This document shows, in pieces, positions 41,634-52,911 of a stretch of DNA of 64,000 nt; positions within the stretch are counted from its first letter, which is position 1, and every line of letters starts with the position of its first letter. A program made the translations under genes and the position numbers. This DNA comes from Gigaspora rosea (Eukaryota; Glomeromycota; Glomeromycetes; Diversisporales; Gigasporaceae), in contig QKWP01002092.1 in NCBI GenBank assembly GCA_003550325.1, forward strand, positions 24,249-88,248, in the 5' to 3' direction. Below the pieces are notes generated by a model, which saw only the letters and a program-made list of their open reading frames with translations, was not told the DNA's origin and searched no databases.

Positions 41634-42287
41634 TTTAATAGTTACGAAGCAAAAAGAACACAAAAAAAGGATACCAAGAACGAAATCGACCACCAACGAA
41701 ACCATGAAGAACTATCTACAGATCTGAGAGGGCGATTCCGAAAGCGACAACTCCAAATCAGCACAAGTTAGTAAGAAATAGCAAAAAAATAAAAAAAATA
41801 AAAAAATTAGTTCGAGAAAAAAGAATTGAGCGAGCAAATGGAACTAATACTTACCGTATAATGAAATAGTCCCAGTCTCAAGGCCAAATCCCTGTTTTGG
41901 TGCTGAATACAAGACTTACGTTAATACCAGAAAAGAAAAGAAGAAAAAAAAAAAAAAGACACTTAGCTAACGCCGAAAGTAGTGCCAGAAAATACGCAAG
42001 ACCACCATACCGGAAAACACGAAAGATCACACGTAAGGCCACACGAAATTAGAAGACCACGCAAAAGACTCAAGAATTCCACAAGAACATCGGTAAAACA
42101 CGCAAAACCTCTCGAGGATTCTTCGCAAAAACGCCATAAAAACACGAACCTAGAAGAAAAATCTACGCAAACTTCGACACCAACTTCGACACCAACTTCG
42201 ACACCAACTTCGACACCAACTTCAACACCAACTTCGACACCAACTGCGACACCAATTGCGAAAAGCGACTGGCTAAAATATTGGTAA
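41634..42287 (+). CDS. low-complexity basic / Thr-Pro repeat open frames
   Basis: Two adjacent open frames (41634-41771: ...KDTKNEIDHQRNHEELSTDLRGRFRKRQLQ; and 41982-42287: PENTQDHHTGKHERSHVRP... ending in (TSTP)n and SDWLKYW) share a highly polar, Arg/Lys/His/Gln-rich style unlike nearby DNA. Neither has a good ATG context and I could not confirm a splice between them. They could be exons of one disordered protein or a transposon-derived ORF. Confidence 0.3.
42171..42256 (+). repeat. 12-bp tandem repeat CAACTTCGACAC
   Basis: About seven copies of ACTTCGACACCA in a row, encoding Thr-Ser-Thr-Pro repeats on the plus strand and Val-Gly-Val-Glu repeats on the minus strand. Likely to vary in copy number. 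Confidence 0.9.
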
Positions 42288-42544
42288 ATAAAAAAAAAAA
42301 TTAGCATTTGGATGGAAAATCGTAAATCATGCTGCTGTTTCTAAAACTGGTATTATACAAAAATTTAAATGGTAGAATTTATTATAAAACAATGTATAAA
42401 TACGTATAAATAATTTTAAAGTAAATATATATTTTTATTTATATTAGCTGACAACGGGTAAGTAACAAATGATATCACGCGTACCGGTAAAAAAAATTAT
42501 ACATCGATATCACGCGTAAAACTTTTTAATAAAAGTAAAATAAG

Positions 42545-42740
42545 ACTTTAAAAGCAATATTGAAAAGATTCAATGTGAAATTTTCTTGAAAATTATACAT
42601 ATTTAAAAAATTGATAAAACCAATTTAAAATATTCAGTAATTGTTCAAATTCTACGAGGACACGGGAACAACTTACACTCTAAATTTTATTAATTTTTGT
42701 AAATGACTGTAAAGAAACAAGAGAACCAAATTAAACTAAC
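42545..42740 (-). repeat. distal block of inverted segmental duplication (copy 2)
   Basis: Reverse complement of 24590-24800, including AATTTTTGTAAATGACTGTAAAGAAACAAGAG and TTCAATGTGAAATTTTCTTG. Confidence 0.75.
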
Positions 42741-42877
42741 TGAAGTACTTGTTGTTCATTCAAGTAAAGAATAACACTAAGATGTTAATATAATGTAGAT
42801 GGAAAAGAATAACACAAGGATGTTAACTATAAGCAATATCAGTAACATTACTACAGCACTGATTGAAATCATGTTAT

Positions 42878-42955
42878 AATTATTAATTATGGTAATATTA
42901 TTATTATTAATTATGGTAATATTATTATTATTAATTATGGTAATATGATTAATTG
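42878..42955 (+). repeat. 24-bp tandem repeat ATTATTAATTATGGTAAT
   Basis: Three near-identical units of TTATTATTAATTATGGTAATA. The opposite-strand frame (NNNITIIN) is simply its translation. Confidence 0.85.
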
Positions 42956-42990
42956 TGGTATTTGTTGCTACCCTTGGATTTCTGTTTCGC

Positions 42991-43212
42991 CGACTATTCA
43001 AGAATTGAAATAAATTTATAAATATGTTGCAAAATTTATTAAACGAGCTGCGTAATAGGAGTAAAGTTATCCTATTATTCTTACCGGGAGCGCTTTTTTT
43101 TTTTGATTTTTTAATGCGCATTTCTGTTTATTGACTATTAAAGAATTAAGATAAATTTATAAATATGATGCAAAATTTATTAACGCGTAATAGGAATAAT
43201 TATTCTTACCGT
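42991..43212 (+). repeat. tandem duplication of about 90 bp
   Basis: GACTATTCAAGAATTGAAATAAATTTATAAATATG...ATTCTTACCGG (42991-43088) and a second copy at 43132-43212 that lacks a few bases (CGAGCTG) in the middle. Confidence 0.8.
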
Positions 43213-43802
43213 ATTGAAACTCTTAACTTTAAATTCTGCGCCCGTTTTTTCTGAGAAGTATTCAAAGAAGCTGAAAGCGAAATAGATAGGAAAGTTTGAT
43301 CTAGGGATGTTAAATATTTTGACCAGGTGGTCAGAATTTATATGTTTTCAATTGACGAATATATTGAGGTAAGATATGCAATATATATTATAAGTAAATA
43401 AAAATAAAAAGTGACTATTTAGATAAAGAGTTGGATTCTGATAATTCCGAAAATGATAGCACCGTAACTGTTTGTTGATTGTGATTTTACAATTTTAAAT
43501 TTTTATGATTTTTTGTTGTATGAAAAATAAAACACCAACCGATGCTTTTCATTTTCCATAAACAATAGCATCTCATCTTTTGACACGAATTTTATCTTCA
43601 TATCGATGAATTTCATTCTTCATAAACAATAACATCTCATCTTTGGCGCGAATTTCGTCAATCTTCATTAAACTTTGAATTACTATACATATGAGAATTA
43701 CGAGAATAAAAGGTCATTAATTTTGCGACTCATTATGATAAAATTTTTGTCGAAATAAGGACGTTCTATAAATCATATCCAAATTTTTACGTGGCCCTGG
43801 AC

Positions 43803-43883
43803 TAGAGATGCGACCCGATCATAAATTTTATATGTAAAAACCGGTTTTTACATATAAAATTTAAGACCGGGTCACATCTCTAG
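43803..43883. mobile_element. hAT-like MITE, 81 bp, 8-bp TSD CCCTGGAC
   Basis: TAGAGATGCGACCCG ... CGGGTCACATCTCTAG with a palindromic centre (TACATATAAAATTT on both sides of AACCGGTT). CCCTGGAC precedes (43795-43802) and follows (43884-43891). It is the smallest member of the TAGAGATG family here. Confidence 0.88.
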
Positions 43884-43933
43884 CCCTGGACATACCCCAC
43901 AGGCTTTTTTCTGTATTTAGCATATAGCCATGT

Positions 43934-44420
43934 TTGTGAATCGCGATTATATTTAACATGTTGCCGAATATTTGAGGCAAGATATGCAATATATAATTTA
44001 TTTTACAAAAAAAAAATTTTAAATATAATTATGGTGTATTTTCTTGGTTTTAAATAAATTTTAATTTAGTATATAATAATATTATATACTAAATATTTAT
44101 ATATATAAATATTTTTATCTGATTTTTTGTCTTTTTAGTTTAATAGCCGGCTATATATACAGTATAATATAATATACAGTATATTATATAANTTGTGAAT
44201 CGCGATTATATTTAACATGTTGCCGAATATTTGAGGCAAGATATGCAATATATAATTTATTTTACAAAAAAAAAATTTTAAATATAAAGACAAAAAATCA
44301 GATAAAAATATTTATATATATAAATATTTAGTATATAATATTATTATATACTAAATTAAAATTTATTTAAAACCAAGAAAATACACCATAATTAGTTTAA
44401 TAGTCGGCTATATATATATA
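43934..44420. repeat. duplicated locus with a flipped 107-bp segment, joined at an N
   Basis: The block TTGTGAATCGCGATTATATTT...ATTTTAAATATA (43934-44027) is repeated at 44193-44286, just after the N at 44192. The next 107 bp (44028-44134) appears in reverse complement in the second copy (44287-44393), and then both resume with TAGTTTAATAG(C/T)CGGCTATATATA. One copy therefore carries an internal inversion, or the assembly has placed two haplotypes side by side. Confidence 0.85.
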
Positions 44421-45092
44421 CCGTACGCATTTATTAATAATGCTAATACCTACCTTTATTTTTTTTATTTTTTTTTTTTAGAATTATATAATATACAGTA
44501 TATTATATAAAGTTCTAAACTTATTTGTCTTGTTTACACGAGTTTTTGCCAGAATTATAAATATGTTTATGGAATAACTAATTACATTTTTAAGATCGGA
44601 AATATAAAAGTCCTATCAAATAGAAAATACTAATGTAATACAAATGACGTAGTTCGTGATATGTTCAAGGTTATGATGATTGAATAAATAATTGTTGCGT
44701 TTAAAGATTTTAGTAATAAAGATATTTTCGATATTATATTTTTAGTCGGTTGATATAAGAAATGTAATATAAAATTGAGTGCAAAATTTTGGTAGTTCGT
44801 ATCTCTTCTTAGAACACTTCGACTTCTTCGATTGTAAACTTAGTTCGTAGTGGCACGTGATTTAACGGTCCCACGAGTCCGCGAATTAGGGATGTGAAGA
44901 CTTGCTTCCCAATCAAATTATAATGTATACATTTCATCCTATTTTATAAATAACGGACAATTGTAAGGATTTAGTATATTCACGTGATTTCAAGTACTAA
45001 GCATCTTAAAATTTTCTTAACCTCGTTTAACCGTATTAATTACAGTAATTCAGCCGGCACTATAAAAATTTTTTATGCGGTTAGACGGTTCC
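44421..45092. other. intergenic
   Basis: No gene. ACGGTCCCACGAGTCCG near 44863 resembles ACGGACCCACGGGTCCG near 57356, a small repeat or hairpin family. AATATACAGTATATTATATAA occurs at 44168 and again at 44490. Confidence 0.4.
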
Positions 45093-45233
45093 AACTATAG
45101 TTGTCAGACGAAACCATGTGATGTTAATTATCACCTGTCATAAAATACAAATACCTAAAATTTAAATCTAGTTTTTATTAAGCTTTGATGGTTGACAATT
45201 AGCATCACATAGTTTCGTCTAACAACTATAGTT
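45093..45233. mobile_element. inverted-repeat element, AACTATAGTTGTCAGACGAAAC ends
   Basis: Left AACTATAGTTGTCAGACGAAA and right TTTCGTCTAACAACTATAGTT are near-perfect complements, continuing inward (CATGTGATG / CATCACAT). TATA is shared at both edges, compatible with a TA target. A solo end lies at about 20445. Confidence 0.7.
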
Positions 45234-45319
45234 CCAACCCTACTTTTTTGATAGGCTAAATTGAGCAAATATACCGTAATCTATAAAATAACGAGTTTAT
45301 TTATTTTCAGAAGGCAAAT

Positions 45320-46273
45320 TTATATTATTGGCATTAACAATTTTTCTAATATTGATATTAATAATAAATGACAAAAGACAAAATGAAAGAACAAATAAAA
45401 AGTACGTTCTATAATGGCGAAATTATCAAGAGATCCCGACTGAGCAAAATGATAAATATCATTTTCAACTCCAAATAAAACTGTAAAGAATAAAAATAAT
45501 TAATACGGAATTGATTCAAAAAATTTAAATATAATGAAAAATTGGATAATACCTATTAAACAAAACCATCTCATGTATTTCAATACAGAATACCGAGCGA
45601 AGCTAATGAAATTCAAAAATGAATAAAAGAAGAAAAAAATGCATATAGACAAAAAAAGTGTACATCCCAAAATTTTACGAAAAGATCCTGATTGTGCAAA
45701 ATGATTGATTTTCGAGTCAAAAAACTTAATGAGTGTTATACATATACCCAATAACCAAATCAAACCAAGGTAATTCGAATCAGAATACCAATCAATGTTA
45801 ACGTTATTTAAACAAGAAAAGCTACCATAGCTAACGAATGAATGCCAATTCCACGTTGAAATCGCAATTCTTGAAATCAATACCATATCTTTTATTACCC
45901 TTTTGTTGAGTAATAAAGTTACCAACGCACCAGGACCAAACATACAAAAATTAATTCTGAAGACATTTGCCACGTCTTCATGGCTGTAAAATGTAAAAAA
46001 ACGTTAACTATATGAAGCAAAGCAAAAATAATGAAAGAAATAGAATTTACAGTAACAAAGGTCTAATTGATAATCCAAAGATTCCAGATACCTAAATGCA
46101 AAAAATACGAATTTAGCCAAAAAAAAAAAAAAAAAGACAGTAGTATAATTTAAAATTAAACATACACTGGAAATAATAACTAAGAAAAAAAAAATAACGC
46201 CGCAAAAACTTGAGTAGACTATTAGCAAATGGTCTCGTATGACTTTTTCTTGATTTGAAAGTTGCGTACTCAT
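45320..46273 (-). CDS. multi-pass membrane protein, exon-repeat family (copy 2)
   Basis: Minus-strand exons 46273-46092, 45983-45553 and 45480-45320 give 257 residues, all GT-AG. It begins MSTQLSNQEKVIRDH, followed by about six hydrophobic segments (VIFFFLVIISSVCLIL, FFFFFLAKFVFFAF, LGLIWLLGICITLI, TLFLSICIFFFFYSFL, FYLFFHFVFCHLLLI). Blocks AISTWNWHSFV, NHFAQSGS, YMRWFCLIG and YHFAQSGS match the paralogue at 22909, with the same intron phases (2, then 1). The first repeat junction, spliced in copy 1, is read through here as one exon. It is divergent from the coiled-coil gene at 46779. Function unknown; integral membrane by sequence. Confidence 0.65.
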
Positions 46274-46534
46274 ATTTCTACAAGTTAGAATTCAAACCTG
46301 GTAAGTTTATATGTACTCGGTAAGAATTATTTCATCATCTATATATATCTCATATATTATAGAATTATACCGAGAAAATACGAGTAAACTAAAATATATT
46401 GCAGATCCTATATATTTAAGTTTTTATATACTGCCAGTAAGGATCTTATATGTTATTTAAACTATTAAACTAAAAAGTATTTATTATAGTATATTGTAGA
46501 TCTTTAAAGATATTACAGTAATAATGTTCTAATC

Positions 46535-46660
46535 TTGTTTACACGAGAATTCTTCGAACAGAAATCTGATAAATTAACTCGTTCATTCCCTCGTCTATGG
46601 CAAGACAGATCCTTCTTTGAATACATAGGTAATAATTTTTACAGAAAACGCGCACAGAAT
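46535..46660 (-). repeat. shared intergenic block of the duplicated gene pair (copy 2)
   Basis: Reverse complement matches 22204-22350: CTTGTTTACACGAGAATTC, GACAGATC and CTTTGAATACATAGGTAATAAT. It sits between the two divergent start codons. Confidence 0.7.
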
Positions 46661-46778
46661 TAATTAGTGTAGATAGATGTATATAATATTTAGAATAAAC
46701 GAACTGTTTGTAATAAATTTAATAATAACTCATTGTCTTACCTCTATCTAGGAATTTATCAGGCTAAAATTAAGTTAA

Positions 46779-47404
46779 ATGAATTTCGTGCATGAGACAG
46801 TGAATTTTTCTGAAATCCTTGATGTTATTCGTAATTTTGTGCCTAATGGTTCTAGGATGAACGATGAAGATTTGCTAAAGAATGGTAACTTGCTTTCAGT
46901 TATTTTGCAATAACACATTTCACCGAATATTAATAAAATGGTTCTTTTTTTTGAAAGTTGCAATTCTTTTACTTTGTTAACAGCAGAAAACATTGAACTG
47001 ACTTGCAAATTATCTGAACTGGTTAAAAGATTAGAATCGTAAGGATACACTTTTGTCATCTACTGTCAATATACTTAGACATTGTTATTAACATTTTTTA
47101 TTAACTCAAAGTATGGATGAGCGGTACAGGAAACAATCAAGGGCATTGAAAATTGGAAATGCAATAATTAAAAATTGTATGATTATATTATAATATATAG
47201 TTCTGGTCCTTAAGTACCAACTAATAACGGTTTTATATTTTATCACTAGATGCTAGAAATTTTATTATCCAAAATTCCGAAATCTTTCGACTCAAAAGAT
47301 ATTATAATTCTCTTAATGCAACGTTGAAAAACTTAAAAGAATTGGTTAAAGAAAAAAGTTACCAAGTCAATTACAACCAGCACATGAAAAAGTATGAGAT
47401 TTGA
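46779..47404 (+). CDS. small coiled-coil protein, divergent partner of the membrane gene (copy 2)
   Basis: Exons 46779-46884, 46984-47038 and 47257-47404 give 102 residues. It starts MNFVHETVNFSEILDVI, then KLSELVKRLES and, across the last junction, NFIIQNSEIFRLKRYYNSLN and TLKNLKELVKEKS. Heptads of Leu/Ile/Asn indicate a coiled coil. Splice phases 1 and 2 are satisfied only with acceptor GATGCTAG at 47256. Start MNF, the intron position after an ...N-G junction and the AACAG|(C)AGAAAA(C) acceptor region match the minus-strand gene at 21300. A soluble coiled-coil adaptor is the best guess. Confidence 0.55.
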
Positions 47405-47869
47405 TCGTAAGAAAATAACAGTATTGCTTTAACTTCATAAAATTTGTTATTTTTGTCTATTGAAAGTTCCAAGAATAAATAAAGATATTAATTGCGAAAC
47501 AAATTCATAGCTGTTGTTGATTTTATTTCTTCTTCAAAATTACATATTCCTTTTAGTAAAATTAAGTAAACCAATTAAATTAGTTTAAGACATATAAATA
47601 TCATACTAAATTTTATTTATCATTGGGTATTTTTTCAATGTACATTAATATAAAAATTTAATAAAGTAGACCATTTTTAACAACTATTGTTATTCAATAA
47701 GTAGAATCACGATATTCAGAAAATATCAGATATGTATTATTTTTCAAATAAGTTGATCCCGTGACCTTCTGATTGGTCAATCACGATCAAGTTTGATCAA
47801 CAACCAATCAGATGTTTATTTATTGTTTACCTGTTTGTTATTGTCAATCATCCGATCCGATTATTTTCT
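47405..47869. other. intergenic
   Basis: An imperfect hairpin TCTGATTGGTCAATCACGATC / GATCAACAACCAATCAGA lies near 47780. No gene. Confidence 0.45.
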
Positions 47870-50130
47870 TTCTCTTTGACCCTTTGATGATGGTACATTT
47901 TGAAACCCAGCGACGAGGATAACTCAAGCATCCCTATTGTGTAAGGTCCCCTTGGAGGGCAGCAAAGTTTAAACCTTGCTGGAGCGCTACCTCAGAGCGG
48001 ACGGGCTAAGATATAGCCTAGAACGGGAAAAAGAAAATAGGAAAAATTCGACGGTTTTAGCTTTTTACACCAATATTGACCTTGATAAGTTTTCGCCTTA
48101 CTTTTTTCTTGTGTTATTTTCTATTCTTTCAATATTAATTTTCTTTTTGTTTTTCGAACAAGACCGGCTCTGCACCACCCAAACAAAAAGACTTGAAAAA
48201 TTTTCTTAAACCAGGTCAATGTTTTCTTATCTATTTATCTGTCTATTTATATATATATTTTTAAAAAATTCGCACGTTTAACTCTTGGGTTCTTTTCTAA
48301 AAAGAGTCGAAAAGAAGTCAAGAAACGAAAATCGAAAACTCGAAAAGAAATCAGAAATGAAAAGTTCGAATAAGAAAGAGTTGAAAAGATGTCAAAAAAG
48401 AAAAGTCGAAAAGAAAAGGTCAAAAGAAAACTCGAAAAGAAAAGGTGAAAAGAAAAGTCGAAAAAAAAGGTGAAAAGAAAAGTCGAAAAAAAGAAAGAAA
48501 AAATCGTATATGATATACTCTTGGGTTCTTTTTCTAAAAAAAAAAAGTCGAAATGAAATCAAAAATGAAAAATTTCGAAAAGAAAAAAGAAAAGCGAAAA
48601 ATAAAGAAGAGTCAAAAAGAAGCCAAAAAGAAAAGACGAAAAGAAAAAGTGAAAAAGAAATGTCGATCAAAAGAAAGAAGAAAATCGTATATGATATTAA
48701 ATTGGCCATAATAGATTACCCTTTCTTCATTTCTTTTCTTTCTTCCGTGCCGGGCTACGCTGATGGTTCTTGGGTTACACAGCGTAGTTTCAACTTAACC
48801 CCCTCCTTTGAAATAATTCGTTACTCACGTTAACTCGGTCCCTTCTTTCGAATGGGCGTCTTGCACGTAAGCTCATGACTTCTATCACGGAGGCGTTGGT
48901 TGTGACACATCAACGTAGGTTAACATGGATACGTGGCGAATGTCTAGACTCGCTTTGCTGAATCTGGTTCGTTTCCTAAGAGCTGTGTGATAGAATTATG
49001 AGATTTAGAGCTGTTCTATCGAAGGGTCCGGGTTAACGTTTATATTGTAGTTTTCAATTTATTTTTTCTACTAACCTAATTCTTCTTAAGCAATCAAGAA
49101 GAACCAAGATACAAGATCAAGAAATTTCTGATGACGATCATAAGTAGAATTCAAAGATATCCTTAATTTTTTTTCATTGTAATTCCTTAAAAAATCCTAA
49201 TACCAAGGTAACCCGCATGATTTCTCGGCTAAAACGATGACCCGTACAGACAGTAGCTGGCGGGTAGTTAGTGGTATAGGGTGACGTCGCTCGCTAGAAC
49301 GTGAACAGGGTACCCTTCGTTGCTGCTGCACGCTATCTCTTGAGGTTGCTTGATTCGGGGAACCGGGTCCTCGATGATTAACGATACCATTTTCTTTTCT
49401 CGATTGTCCGAAGAACCTTTAACTCGTAAAGAGATAGGTTCAAGGGCTTTTCTTCTTTTGGTGTTGTTCCTTGCCAATTTTTGAGATAGAACGGAGCATC
49501 TAACAAATTGATGAATACCTTCTCGTTCATCGATTTCAAGAAATGGGATGGCGAGTTTTGTAAAGTTTTTGATCGGATCGTTCTCAGGGGTTCCGGCTTT
49601 GCCGGGTAAATTCTTGGTACGGTCAAAAAAACTTTACGCTCATGACCAAGGGCGAGTTATGAGACAAGGTCGTGCATATGGGTTCCGGCATTGCCGGGTG
49701 AATTTCTGTGTACGATCAAGAATCACTGCATGGCATATTCTAGTCCCATCGGGTTTGATTGTGGCAGGCGAATTCCTATAAGCCATCATTTGACGGCAAA
49801 ATAATCCTGCCTCGGCTGTGGTACAACCTCAAGTAAACCGGGTTTTTTAAGCATGATTGTACCCAAGATAACCCCTTATTTTTGCAAACTGCAAATTTAA
49901 AGGGTTATAAAACAAACGGTCGATTTATTATGAGATTTCTATATATGGCCTTAGTAAGTGAAATCTCCTTTCGAGTGGGTCCGGCACTCCACGAGATCGA
50001 TTTTTTTTCTCGATTTACGGATACCCGAAAATAATCGGGTACAGAAAAATCGACTTTTGCAACACAATAAATGAATAACCCCTTTTTTGTCACAAAAAAT
50101 TTCTCTAACACAACTTTTTACATTCCTTCC
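47870..50130. mobile_element. GC-richer island, unclassified repeat/transposon-like DNA
   Basis: Composition changes sharply from the AT-rich surroundings. Motifs such as GGTTCCGGC(T/A)TTGCCGGGT are repeated (49589 and 49680), each forming a small CCGGC/GCCGG hairpin. Several short open frames exist (for example on the minus strand 49268-49626), but none shows a recognisable reverse transcriptase, integrase or transposase motif. It could be the remains of a retroelement or another mobile unit. I see no terminal repeats I can pair with confidence. Confidence 0.4.
48282..48700 (+). repeat. purine-rich GTCGAAAAGAAA repeats, duplicated block
   Basis: Two consecutive blocks start CTCTTGGGTTCTTTT (48282, 48518) and end AAAATCGTATATGATAT (about 48510, 48690). 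Each is filled with degenerate GTCGAAAAGAAA units. The Lys/Arg/Glu/Ser open frames through it are translations of the repeat. Confidence 0.8.
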
Positions 50131-50504
50131 ACGGGCCCAACTGATGGCTCAAAAGTTGACCACTGGAAAAGTTAATAAATATAAGTTAATATTGAAATTT
50201 AGAGTTTTGTCAACATACTTTTAATCTTATCTTCAAGAAAATTTATTAGATTATTTTTTTATTAAAATTTATATATTAATAAATATTAATAGTTATTAGA
50301 TTATTTTTATTATTTTTTTTATTAAAATTAAAATTATACATTAATAAATATTAATAGATATTTAGCCGATTGGTTATAAAAAGGTTGAATCGGCTTGTAA
50401 AATTCGAGTTTACGACAATGAAGTTACATGATGATTGACAGAAATTGGCCAATAGTAAATCACGATTTATAACTGTTAATTAAAAAGTTTAATTTTCGCC
50501 CAAA

Positions 50505-52195
50505 TTTATGCTTAAACTTATAAAATTAACTCTAATTTGGCCACATTAATACGGTACAAGTTTATACTACCGCTATGATTCAACTTAGATATATAAATTT
50601 ATGCTCTGAAAGGATCGAATGTAATAATACACACTCCAATTCGGCCCAAATTTTTGTTAATTTATACAACTTAGCTGTTTAAATTTTTTTATTCAAATTT
50701 AATGCTTAAATTAATTAAACCAAAATTTATAATTTAATTCGGTCCAAATTTAGGCTCTAAGATTTAACTTAAGATAACTTAATCATTTCGACACAAAATT
50801 AAATAGTCACATGTTTTATCATAGGCAAAATTTAATAAGAATAGGATGTCCACGATTATGCGATGCGATGTGATAAATTAATTTAGGTCAAAATTCCCGA
50901 ATCAAAATTAATTCTAGGCTAGCAAATTAAGCATAATTTCGGGCAAAATTAAAAGCAATTTGATGCAAAATTATATATAGTTGCAGGCAAAATTAAAATA
51001 TAAATTTAGGCAAAATTAAATTTTAATTCCGGGCAAAATTAGGTATAATTTTATGAAAAATTTAATTCCGGTAAAATTAGTTATAATTCCAGGCAAAGTT
51101 AAGCATATTTATAGGAAAAATTAAAATATAATTATAATGTCAGGCAAATTAAAATAAAAATTCAAGCAAATTTCGGGTAAAATTAAGTAAAGCTCCAAAA
51201 TTAAATTATAATTCAAGCAAAATTACGGGCAAAATTATTTAATTCCATGTAAAATTCTAGGCAAAATTAAATATAATTCCAAACAAAATTAGCATAATTT
51301 GATGCAGCACAATTCCGTGTAAAATTCCAGCAAAATTAAAAGATAAATTTAGGCAAAATTAAAAGATAATTCCAAGCAAAATTAGTAAAATTTTATGCAG
51401 CATAATTCCGTGTAAAATTAGGGATAATTCTAGTCAAAATTAAAAGGCAAATTTAGGCAAATTTAAATTATAATTCCAAACAAAAAATTAATATAATTTG
51501 ATGCAGTACAATTCCGTGTAAAATTAGGTATAATTCCAGGCAAAATTAAAATATAAGTTTAGGTAAAATTAAAATATAATTCCAAACAAAAAATTAGTAT
51601 AATTTTATGCAGCATAATTCCGTGTAAAATTAGGTATAATTCTAAATAAAATTAAAAGATAAATTAGGCAAAATTAAAATATAATACCACGCAAAATTAG
51701 TATAATTTTATGCAGTATAAATTCCAGGCAAAATTAAAATATAAATTTAGATAAAGTTAAAATATAATTCAAACAAAATTCCAAGCAAAATAAGTATAAT
51801 TTTATGCAGTATAATTCCGTATAATTCTAGGCAAAATTAAAAGATAAAATTAAAATATAATTCCAAGCAAAATTAGTATAATTTTATGCAGTATAATTCC
51901 GTGTAAAATTAGAATAATTCCAGGCAAAATTAAATATAAATTTAGGTAAAATTAAAATATAATTCCAAGCAAAATTAGTATAAGTTTATGCAGTATAATT
52001 CCTTGTAAAATTCCAGGCAAAATTAAAATATAATACAAGCAAAATTCCAAGCAAAATTAGTATAACTTTATGCAGTATAATTCCGTATAATTCTAGGCAA
52101 AATTAAAAGATAAAATTAAATAAAATTAAATATAATTCAAGCAAAATTACAAGCAAAATTAAATAAAATTAAATATAATTCAAGCAACTCGGAAG
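50505..52195 (+). repeat. long degenerate minisatellite (GGCAAAATTAAAATATAATT)
   Basis: From about 50890, dozens of 20-60 bp units combine GGCAAAATTAAAATATAATT, CCGTGTAAAATTAGG and AGTATAATTTTATGCAG. A higher-order unit of about 120-140 bp (GCAAAATTAGTATAATTTTATGCAGTATAATTCCGTG...) recurs. The preceding 50505-50800 has the complementary orientation (AATTTGGCC). No coding capacity. Confidence 0.85.
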
Positions 52196-52484
52196 TCTCA
52201 TCACTAAATTTGTCTTTAATCGATTCAATCAATTGACAATGAAATTACGAAAGTCTATGTCGTTTTTAAAGGATATTAAACAAAGAAATGGAGCTTAAGT
52301 ACACGTATATATGAGAATAAGATATTTAGTGACGCGTAATAAGGACTTTTACGTTTCAAACCAAGACACCAATATATATTTCTTGATTTTTATGATGAAC
52401 TTTACAAAAACAATACGCTGAAAATAACTAAATAATATCGAAAAAAATATGAATTGAATTTATTACACATTCAGTTAATTTATA

Positions 52485-52658
52485 ATGGTAAATATGACAA
52501 TTTTTAGTATTTTTAAACAGCCTTCTGAAAAATATAATGCAAAATTTAATAAAATGTTACAGAATTTAAATGAATTATACGGAATCGATGAAAAAGATTG
52601 TTTCGTTGAAAGTGTTTTATTCATGATTTTTGAAGCAATAAATGTATTTGTTAATTGA
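52485..52658 (+). CDS. hypothetical small protein (57 aa)
   Basis: ATG 52485 gives MVNMTIFSIFKQPSEKYN, then FNKMLQNLNELYGIDEKDCFVESVLF and MIFEAINVFVN. Balanced, amphipathic and non-repetitive, with acidic and hydrophobic residues alternating as in a helical soluble domain. No signal peptide is clear. Short but unlike chance frames here. Not recognised. Confidence 0.35.
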   Translation: MVNMTIFSIFKQPSEKYNAKFNKMLQNLNELYGIDEKDCFVESVLFMIFEAINVFVN

Positions 52659-52911
52659 ATAAATGTTTACGGATGCCAGTTATTATTTGTGGCATCTTAT
52701 TTGATATCCAATATATTTGCTATGTTGAAGGGTACTGTAGTAAATAAATATAAAGTTATAATGGAATTCAATCCCGAGCCGCACATATTTTCGTTACTAT
52801 TCAATCATGGGGATTCTTCTTAAGAAAAATCCAGTGATAATATTGATATGTACTAGTGTTTGGATAAAATTTGTAAAACCAACCTTTTTTTCGATTAGAA
52901 AGATTGAAAAA

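Noticed and set aside
42777..43121. Minus-strand frame with (NNNITII) repeats
   Set aside because: Translation of a 24-bp tandem repeat.
46775..47059. 94-residue minus-strand frame
   Set aside because: Antisense shadow of the spliced plus-strand coiled-coil gene at 46779-47404.
48285..48833. Lys/Arg/Glu-rich frames
   Set aside because: Translation of the GTCGAAAAGAAA purine repeat; low complexity.
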